A stretch of 6,456 nt of DNA, from the NCBI GenBank assembly GCA_035551575.1, contig DASZNJ010000068.1:1-6456 (forward strand), in the 5' to 3' direction. This document shows, piece by piece, positions 1 to 4,797 of this stretch. Both the position numbers and the translations under genes were made by a program. How positions within the stretch are numbered: position 1 is the first letter of the stretch; each line of letters opens with the position of its first letter. Source of the DNA: JABFXC01 sp035551575. GTDB taxonomy: Bacteria; Gemmatimonadota; Gemmatimonadetes; Gemmatimonadales; Gemmatimonadaceae. The notes beneath the pieces are model-generated. The model ran no database searches and was not told where the DNA came from. It saw only the letters and a program-made list of their open reading frames with translations.

Positions 1-1086
1 CTCCAGCCGCTCGCCGATGCGCGACCGGAGCTCGCTCGGCACGAGCGGCTTCGCGAGAAAATCGTCGGCCCCGGCCGCGTAGGCGGCGTCGCGCGTCGCC
101 GCATCGTGCTGCGAGGAGAACAGGATCATCGGCACGTCGCGCGTCGCGTCCACACCCCGCAGCGTTCGAACGAGCTCTATCCCGTCGAAGTCCCCCATGC
201 GGATATCCATGAGCACGAGCGAAGGCGGGGACTCCGTCGCGAGCTTGACGACGCGCGCTGGATCATCGAGGGTGACGATACGCACCGCATCGCTCTCGAG
301 AATGTAGCGCACCATCGCCAGGATCGAGTCGTCGTCGTCGACGACCAGCACCGTCGCGCCGCTGAAGGTCGTGCGCAGCGCGAGTCTCTCCGCCGCGTCG
401 ATCACGGCGCCGGCGCCGGCCGAGTCGTCGATCTCGAGCACGCCCCCCGCGGATGCCGCGGCGTCCACCTCCGAGCGCTCGCCCGCTCCACTGTCGACGA
501 CCACGATGCACCCGGCGCGGGCGTCAGCCGCCGCACGGGCGACCTCCGCCGCTCCCGTCACGCCGGTGACGACCACGCTGGGCTGGAGCGATGCCAGCGC
601 CGCGTCGAGCACGGCGCCGCGGTCGATCACCGCAGGGCGCCAGCCGCGGAGCGCGGCCTCGGCACGGAGCGTCTGCTCGCTGGCCGGGGCGATCCCGACG
701 AACGCGATCGCGCGTCGCGCGCCGGTCTCCGGCGCCGTGTCGGTTCCCTGCTCGAAGGCGAGGGCGAGCGCGCTCGCGAAGTGCTCGATGATCATCGCGC
801 GCTGGTCGCGTTCCCGCGCCGGCGCCGCCGCCCAGCCGAGTACCCGCTGCTCGACCTTCGCGGCAAGGCGGCTCGCCTCGATGAAGCCGTAGCTCCCGGC
901 AGTCCCATGCACGCGGTGCAGCTCACGCCGCAGCGCCTCGATGACCTCGGGGGCGTCCGGCGCCGCGGTGAGGTGGCGGGCGAGGCGGCGGAACGCGTCG
1001 ACCGTATTCGAGCTCGTCGCGCGAAAGCGCGCGCGAAGCGCACGAAGGGCGTCCGCCTGTTGCGTCGGTGATGTTGCGCCAGCCAT
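1..1086 (-). CDS. Hpt / pseudo-receiver / receiver signalling protein (C-terminus beyond window)
   Basis: This cytoplasmic phosphorelay protein is open from ATG at 1086 to the left edge, giving 362 residues with no stop. An Hpt domain occupies about residues 10-105; its motif LHRVHGTAGSYGF places the phospho-accepting His at H57. Residues about 125-235 show five alternating hydrophobic strands and helices like a receiver, but the acidic pocket is gone: VGIAP stands where the acidic pair should be, T174 stands at the strand-3 acceptor position, and no KP pair is seen. Residues about 244-362 form a complete receiver with acidic D249-D252, acceptor D294 in LMDIRMGDFDG, S324 and K346-P347. The frame stays open upstream of 1086, but ATG-1086 starts just before the first Hpt helix and no better start or clear Shine-Dalgarno is visible. 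The sequence after the last receiver is cut off. In this kind of architecture a GGDEF output domain would be common, but that is inference. It is transcribed divergently from the lone receiver at 1232. Confidence 0.88.
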   Translation of the reverse strand, partial: MAGATSPTQQADALRALRARFRATSSNTVDAFRRLARHLTAAPDAPEVIEALRRELHRVHGTAGSYGFIEASRLAAKVEQRVLGWAAAPARERDQRAMIIEHFASALALAFEQGTDTAPETGARRAIAFVGIAPASEQTLRAEAALRGWRPAVIDRGAVLDAALASLQPSVVVTGVTGAAEVARAAADARAGCIVVVDSGAGERSEVDAAASAGGVLEIDDSAGAGAVIDAAERLALRTTFSGATVLVVDDDDSILAMVRYILESDAVRIVTLDDPARVVKLATESPPSLVLMDIRMGDFDGIELVRTLRGVDATRDVPMILFSSQHDAATRDAAYAAGADDFLAKPLVPSELRSRIGERLE

Positions 1087-1179
1087 GGACAGCCGTTGCG
1101 GGAGCGAGTCTCGGTTCGTCGAAGCAGAGCAGCGCACGCTGGTCCCGGCATGACGGTGCCGCTCCGAGCCTGCGTGTCT

Positions 1180-1205
1180 TGACGTCCAGCTCGTGTGGCA
1201 CGTCA
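1180..1205. promoter_or_regulatory. Imperfect dyad in divergent intergenic region, candidate operator
   Basis: The left arm TGACGT-CCA (1180-1188) and right arm TGG-C-ACGTCA (1196-1205) are inverted repeats differing by one inserted base, separated by 7 bp. The element sits 26 bp before the ATG of the receiver gene at 1232 and 93 bp from the ATG of the divergent Hpt gene at 1086. A TTGACG hexamer at 1179-1184 overlaps the left arm and could be a -35 box for rightward transcription, but no convincing -10 follows at 16-18 bp. It could bind a dimeric regulator controlling one or both genes. A 6-bp perfect arm in GC-rich DNA can arise by chance, so this is only a candidate. Nothing else is discernible in the remainder of 1087-1231. 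Confidence 0.3.
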
Positions 1206-1231
1206 CCTTTGCCGCGGGCAACCGCACCCTG

Positions 1232-1597
1232 ATGCGCATTCTCTGCGCCGACGACGAAGAAGACATCCGGACGATCCTCGAGTTCGCGCTCGGTCTCGAG
1301 CCCGCGTTCGTCGTCGAGGTCGTGGCGTCAGGGCAGGAGGCGCTCGACCGCGTCGGGAGCGGGGCGTACGACGTGGTCATGCTCGACGGGATGATGCCGG
1401 GGCTCGACGGCTACGAAACCTGCCGGCGGATGAAGGCCGACCCGCGCACGGCGCACCTGCCGGTCGTCTTCCTCACCGCGAAGACGCAGCGCGACGAAAT
1501 CGCCCGCGCGATCGCCCTCGGCGCGGTCGCGTGCCTGACGAAGCCCTTCGACCCGATGACGCTGGCGAGCGAGCTGCGCGCGGCCCTCGGTCGCTGA
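1232..1597 (+). CDS. Single-domain response regulator (CheY/DivK-like receiver)
   Basis: This 121-residue protein is a receiver domain with no output domain. It has all the residues needed for phosphotransfer: the acidic pair D7-D8 with E9 in LCADDEE, acceptor D52 in MLDGMMPGLDG, T82 in FLTAK, and K104-P105 in CLTKPF. The length fits one (beta-alpha)5 fold exactly, so it probably works by protein-protein contact or as a phosphate shuttle in a relay. The start at ATG-1232 (MRILCADD) places the first strand at the very N-terminus, as is usual in this family. An in-frame GTG at 1193 would add 13 residues and run across the dyad at 1180-1205, so I reject it. No clear Shine-Dalgarno precedes either. 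The Hpt/receiver gene lies divergently at 1086 and is a possible phosphorelay partner. C101 replaces the aromatic often seen before the KP motif. The gene converges on the TPR-barrel gene with 15 bp between stop codons. Confidence 0.92.
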   Translation: MRILCADDEEDIRTILEFALGLEPAFVVEVVASGQEALDRVGSGAYDVVMLDGMMPGLDGYETCRRMKADPRTAHLPVVFLTAKTQRDEIARAIALGAVACLTKPFDPMTLASELRAALGR

Positions 1598-1612
1598 GCT
1601 GCGCCGCCGGTC

Positions 1613-3331
1613 CTACAGCGTCAGGCGCCCGCGCACCGCCACGGTGTACGCGCGATAACCGGCGACGCCGATTGCCGCCGCCGACGCGCTGTTCGCCGCG
1701 CCGGCGCTGGCGCCGAGCTCGACTCCGCGCCCGAACCGGTACCCCGCGCCTAACGTGAGCCGCTCGGCGGGCTTCCGGGAGAGGGCGCCGCGAGCGCCCG
1801 GCGCCAGCGACTGGAAGCGGATCGTCTGCTGCCCGGCCCCCCCTTCGACCGTCCACCACCACCCGCGGGGCGCGCCGGCCGTCCACGCGGTCGTGAGCTC
1901 GACCAGCACCAGTCGCGCCGGCGAGAAGTAGCCGTCCCGCCGCCCATCGCGGCGATACCCTTCGCCCCGCGCGCTGATCCCGAGGGCGAGCCGGGAGGCG
2001 GCGCGCCAGGTCGCGGCCGCGCCTCCCGATCGCCGGTCGTTAGGCACGGATCCCCCTTCGACGCTGGCCCGCGCCGCGTTGACGCTGACGGTCACCCGGG
2101 CGGGGAGCGCGAGCCGCCCAGCGCCCTCGAGGGACTGCACCGCGAGCCCGTGCGCGATCAGCGCCGCCGTCTCGTCGAACGCGGAGCGGGACACATCCAC
2201 CCCGACGCTCGACATGCGGGTGATGTCGCCGCGCAGCCCCGCATTCCAGGTTCCGATCGTCAGCGGGCGCCGGGCCGGTGACGGCGACTGCGCGTCGCCC
2301 GCGCGTGGAGCGAGGTGCGTCGCTCCCGCCGCGGCGTGGACGGTCCAGCGCGCGCCGAAGTCATGGCTGGCGGCCGCGCGAACGGCGGTCGAGCTGCCGC
2401 GCACGAGCGTCGTCCCGCCGGCCCCCCCGAGTGACGCCTCGCGCCGGCTCAACCCGATCGCCACCCGGCCGCCGAATTCCGGCGCCAGGCTCGCCGTCAC
2501 CGTCGCGATTACCGACGCGTTCCGGTCGCGGTCCGCACTCGTGATCACCGTCGGCTCGATCGCGCTCGCCAGCTCGGCGTCGATCGCCGCGAGCTGAGCG
2601 CGCGCTTCCTCGTGATTCGCGTCCGCGGCCAGTGCGGCCTCCAGCACGCGTCGCGCCGCCGCGGGATCCCCCCGCCATCGGACCACCTGCGCGAGCCCGG
2701 TCCAGGCGTCCGCGTCGTCCGGGAACCGCGTGGTCAGGTCGCGCCAGAGACGTTCACTGCGCCGAAGATCGCCGTCCCAGGCCGTCACGCGCGCCAGCCC
2801 CATCTGCGCCTCCCGGTCCGACGGGTGGGTGGCGAGCCAGCGCTCGTATCGTCGGATCGCCTCGCTGCGCCGCGCCCCCCAGGCCAGCGCCTGCGCTCCC
2901 CCGAGAACGGCGTCGCGCGCGGAGGAATCGGCCGCGACGACCGTGTCGAACAGGGCTACCGATTCGTCGAGCCGGCCTGACCACGCGAAGGTGCGCGCGA
3001 GCCCGATCGGCCCCTCCACGTCGCCCGGGGACAGCGCGCGGTAGAGCCGAAAAAGCCGCGTCGCCTCCGGAAAACTCCGCGCGCGCGCGAGAAGCGTCGC
3101 CAGGCGGAATACCGCGCGCGGGGCGGCAGCCGAGTCGGCGGCGACTACCGCGCGATACGCCTCCTCCGCGACCGACGCATTTCCAGCAGCCCACGCCGAA
3201 TCACCGCGCGCAAGGAGGGTCGAATCAGCGAGCTGCGCTCCCGCCAGCCGTGCGCTGACGGCAACGCCGAGCAGGGCAGCGCGTAACGGTGCAGCGGCGA
3301 AGCTCCGGAGACAGCGGACCGCGTTCGGCAT
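1613..3331 (-). CDS. Exported TPR-repeat outer-membrane beta-barrel protein (YaiO/BcsC-like)
   Basis: This 572-residue protein begins with a signal peptide: basic MPNAVRCLR, a hydrophobic stretch to about residue 29, and a probable cleavage site A30-G31-A32|Q33. Residues about 35-250 form some six or seven TPR units, with recurring G-A-x-x-x-A/W-x-G-x-x-x-E-A patterns such as GLARTFAWSGRLDES (110-124), GLARVTAWDGD (178-188) and GLAQVVRWRGD (212-222). These resemble the TPRs of YaiO, BcsC and PgaA. Residues about 258-572 alternate polar and hydrophobic residues with Gly and aromatics, as in an outer-membrane barrel. They contain a YFSP motif (468-471), reminiscent of BcsC/YaiO barrels, and end in YTVAVRGRLTL. 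The final residue is Leu rather than the usual Phe. The likely role is envelope or exopolysaccharide-associated transport or scaffolding; the substrate is unknown. ATG-3331 gives a clean signal peptide, whereas the upstream GTG at 3403 adds 24 residues and lies inside a hairpin. The gene follows the lipoprotein gene by 113 bp on the same strand. Confidence 0.75.
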   Translation of the reverse strand: MPNAVRCLRSFAAAPLRAALLGVAVSARLAGAQLADSTLLARGDSAWAAGNASVAEEAYRAVVAADSAAAPRAVFRLATLLARARSFPEATRLFRLYRALSPGDVEGPIGLARTFAWSGRLDESVALFDTVVAADSSARDAVLGGAQALAWGARRSEAIRRYERWLATHPSDREAQMGLARVTAWDGDLRRSERLWRDLTTRFPDDADAWTGLAQVVRWRGDPAAARRVLEAALAADANHEEARAQLAAIDAELASAIEPTVITSADRDRNASVIATVTASLAPEFGGRVAIGLSRREASLGGAGGTTLVRGSSTAVRAAASHDFGARWTVHAAAGATHLAPRAGDAQSPSPARRPLTIGTWNAGLRGDITRMSSVGVDVSRSAFDETAALIAHGLAVQSLEGAGRLALPARVTVSVNAARASVEGGSVPNDRRSGGAAATWRAASRLALGISARGEGYRRDGRRDGYFSPARLVLVELTTAWTAGAPRGWWWTVEGGAGQQTIRFQSLAPGARGALSRKPAERLTLGAGYRFGRGVELGASAGAANSASAAAIGVAGYRAYTVAVRGRLTL

Positions 3332-3400
3332 CGGGACATCGAGGGAGTGACCAGCGACGCCCTCCACCCCGGGACGAAGCGGTGCGCCGCTTATCAGACG

Positions 3401-3418
3401 CACCGGCGCACGCCGGTG
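3401..3418 (-). terminator. GC-rich stem-loop after lipoprotein gene, weak terminator or attenuator candidate
   Basis: CACCGGC (3401-3407) pairs perfectly with GCCGGTG (3412-3418) around a 4-nt loop. The stem-loop lies 26 nt downstream of the lipoprotein stop (3445) and 69 nt upstream of the ATG of the TPR-barrel gene (3331), both on the minus strand. No T-run follows on the minus strand, so a classical intrinsic terminator is unlikely. It could be a partial terminator, a processing or stability element between two co-transcribed genes, or chance in very GC-rich DNA. Confidence 0.3.
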
Positions 3419-3444
3419 TCACCCCGCGGATCTCCGCGCCCCCT

Positions 3445-4245
3445 TCAGGGCCGGGGTCGCCAGTTCGGTACCGCGTTCCAGGCACGCGGGTCGAACACCG
3501 CATCGACGAGCGGCGGATCGACCCGGATGTCCTCGTAGCGCTCGATGAAGTTCGGCTTCCCGTCGAGGAGGAAGACAACTTCCGGCGCGATCCAGCCCCC
3601 GCCGAGCGGCTTGTAATTGTTGAAGCGGATCTCGCTCGTCTTCGTCGTGTCGCGGTCGGGCTGGAGGAGGCGGACGAAGAGCAGCCGCTGCCGATCGACC
3701 CAGAACTGGCGTGAGCGCGTGTCGCCGGCCGCGGCGCCGACGACGTAGACCGGCCGTCCCTGCCACACGTCCTCGTGCATCCTGGCCAGGTCGAAGCCGA
3801 GCGCCTTGATCCGCGCGAGCGTTCGCTCCGGCGGGTCTGCGTACACGTCGAAGCCGAGCACCATCAGCGGATGCACGCTCGGGATCGCACGAGTGAGCTG
3901 TCCGCCGCCGATGATGAACTGCGAATCGCGCACGAACAGGATCCCGTTGCGCTGGGAAAGCGGCTCGACGTCGATGCGGAGCGCACCCGGCACCCGGAGC
4001 GCCTCGAGCCAGGTCGACGTGTCCGCCGCGCCCGATGGCAGGTAGCGCGTGTTCCGCTGCACGAACGTCGCCGTGTGATACCACGAGCCCGCGTACCGGT
4101 CATGCATCGCCCTGACGACCCCCTGCCCGGTGGTGATCGGCGGGGTCGCTGGCGCGGTCGTCGTGCTGCCGGCGGGCTTCTTCCCGCACGCGCCCGCGAC
4201 CAGCGTCGCGAGTGCGGCTATGAGAACGCGGACGAAACGATTCAT
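3445..4245 (-). CDS. Putative lipoprotein with LolA-like fold (outer-membrane lipoprotein-sorting-like)
   Basis: This 266-residue protein starts MNRFVRVLIAALATLVAGAC: a basic n-region, a hydrophobic core and a lipobox-like AGAC, with C20 as the only cysteine in the protein, followed by GKKP and a Thr/Ala/Pro-rich linker to about residue 40. The -3 residue is Ala rather than the preferred Leu/Val/Ile, so lipidation is likely but not certain. Residues about 43-257 read as the extended beta-sheet of LolA/LolB/LppX-type proteins: SWYHTATFVQ, then LRIDVEPLSQRNGILFVRD, then WQGRPVYVVGA (161-171), RQFWVDRQRLLFVRLL (179-194), IRFNNYKPLGGGWIAP (206-221) and a closing FDPRAW (251-256). This pattern is typical of LolA-like domains that hold a lipid or hydrophobic ligand in the periplasm; the ligand is unknown here. 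ATG-4245 is chosen because it begins the signal peptide directly; the upstream GTG at 4314 would add 23 non-signal residues. It precedes the TPR-barrel gene on the same strand. Confidence 0.72.
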   Translation of the reverse strand: MNRFVRVLIAALATLVAGACGKKPAGSTTTAPATPPITTGQGVVRAMHDRYAGSWYHTATFVQRNTRYLPSGAADTSTWLEALRVPGALRIDVEPLSQRNGILFVRDSQFIIGGGQLTRAIPSVHPLMVLGFDVYADPPERTLARIKALGFDLARMHEDVWQGRPVYVVGAAAGDTRSRQFWVDRQRLLFVRLLQPDRDTTKTSEIRFNNYKPLGGGWIAPEVVFLLDGKPNFIERYEDIRVDPPLVDAVFDPRAWNAVPNWRPRP

Positions 4246-4271
4246 GATGGCGTGCGAGTCAGGGACCGCTG

Positions 4272-4307
4272 AAAAAGACCTTCGGGACCGGGGCGGATCA
4301 AGGTTTT
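4272..4307 (-). terminator. Candidate intrinsic terminator with T5 tract
   Basis: Read on the minus strand, AAAACCTT (4307-4300) pairs with AAGGT (4282-4278), then C at 4277, followed by TTTTT (4276-4272); a small inner CCG/CGG stem lies in the loop. The A-run before and T-run after the stem, in otherwise T-poor DNA, are the typical layout of a rho-independent terminator, though the base stem is short and has a bulge. It lies 107 nt downstream of the membrane-protein stop (4414) and 27 nt upstream of the lipoprotein ATG (4245). It would therefore insulate the acylase unit from the lipoprotein unit, or act as a leader element of the latter. Confidence 0.4.
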
Positions 4308-4323
4308 GTTGCACGCGGTGCCG

Positions 4324-4361
4324 AACCCCGCCCGCTGCCGGCCCGCCGGCCGGGGCGGGTT
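4324..4361 (-). repeat. Long GC-rich inverted repeat (stem-loop) in intergenic region
   Basis: The outer arms are AACC-CGCCC and GGGCG(G)GGTT on the minus strand, pairing with one bulged G. They enclose a second perfect 6-bp stem, CCGGCC/GGCCGG, with a 4-nt loop. Predicted stability would be high. It sits 53 nt downstream of the membrane-protein stop. No T-run follows directly, so it may work together with the T-tract hairpin at 4272-4307 or protect the 3' end of the acylase-unit mRNA. Confidence 0.4.
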
Positions 4362-4385
4362 GGGGGACGAGCTGCGCTGGTGGCT

Positions 4386-4399
4386 CGCGAAGATTCGCG
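4386..4399 (-). repeat. Short perfect inverted repeat just after membrane-protein gene
   Basis: CGCGAA (4386-4391) and TTCGCG (4394-4399) are perfect inverted repeats separated by GA. As RNA this forms a 5-bp stem with a 4-nt loop, starting 14 nt after the stop codon at 4414. It is the first of three stem-loops in this 168-bp intergenic region. Alone it is too short to call a terminator. Confidence 0.3.
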
Positions 4400-4413
4400 G
4401 ACGGCGCTGATCG

Positions 4414-4797
4414 TCAGGCGCGACCGGTCAGTCGCGCCCGCGCGCGACGCGCCGCGATCTCGCTGCTGATCGCGCTCGTCACCACCGCCGCGCTCCAGGC
4501 GAGCAGCGCCGGCACCGCGAGGGTGAGGAGCACGAACGCCCAGCCGGGGACGTGGAAGATCGCGCCGAGCAGCGCGAGCAGCTTCGCACTCCCCCCGCCC
4601 GCCGAGCTCCACGCGATGAGCAGCCCCCACGACGCCGCGGCGGCGAGCGCGAGGCGAAGCTCGCGGTGCCGTTCAGCGCTCGCCAGCGTCGACCATACGG
4701 CTGCCGTCACCGGGACGGCGAGCCATCCGCCGGTCGCCGTCACCAGTGCGAAGCCGGTGGTCCGCACGATGAGCAGCACGAGGTCGCGCGCCCTCAT
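4414..4797 (-). CDS. Small integral membrane protein of unknown function
   Basis: I do not recognise this 127-residue protein. It is strongly hydrophobic, with likely membrane segments at about residues 7-37 (possibly one long or two short helices around GGW 23-25), 46-63, 72-83 and 86-106. That gives three to four helices. A basic loop with AERHRELR (41-48) and a basic C-terminal tail, ARRARARLTGRA (116-127), are likely cytoplasmic. No catalytic motif, cysteine or metal-binding cluster is visible. Its ATG (4797-4795) overlaps the TGA stop of the acylase gene (4796-4794) as ATGA, so translation is probably coupled to the acylase and the two form an operon. No strong Shine-Dalgarno is seen, which fits coupling. 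A role tied to the acylase product or its export is conceivable but is only inferred from position. Confidence 0.75.
   Translation of the reverse strand: MRARDLVLLIVRTTGFALVTATGGWLAVPVTAAVWSTLASAERHRELRLALAAAASWGLLIAWSSAGGGSAKLLALLGAIFHVPGWAFVLLTLAVPALLAWSAAVVTSAISSEIAARRARARLTGRA

Noticed and set aside
405..425. GCCGGC-rich simple repeat in the pseudo-receiver region
   Set aside because: It encodes an Ala/Gly turn in frame and is explained by GC-rich codon use; not a tandem repeat array.
106..1071. Long plus-strand open frame (321 codons) opposite the Hpt/receiver gene
   Set aside because: It is antisense to a frame with clear Hpt and receiver motifs; its translation is Arg/His/Asp-rich low-complexity sequence typical of the reverse frame of GC-rich genes.
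1193..1231. GTG at 1193 as the start of the lone receiver
   Set aside because: It adds 13 residues before the canonical first strand and overlaps the intergenic dyad; ATG at 1232 fits the family.
1598..1612. Bidirectional terminator between the convergent genes
   Set aside because: The 15-bp gap holds no inverted repeat with a T-run on either strand.
2079..2597. Plus-strand open frame of 172 codons within the TPR-barrel gene
   Set aside because: It is the antisense shadow of a protein with a signal peptide, TPRs and a barrel; no start signal or domain is seen.
3332..3403. GTG at 3403 as the start of the TPR-barrel protein
   Set aside because: It puts 24 non-hydrophobic residues before an otherwise well-formed signal peptide and lies within a hairpin; ATG at 3331 is better.
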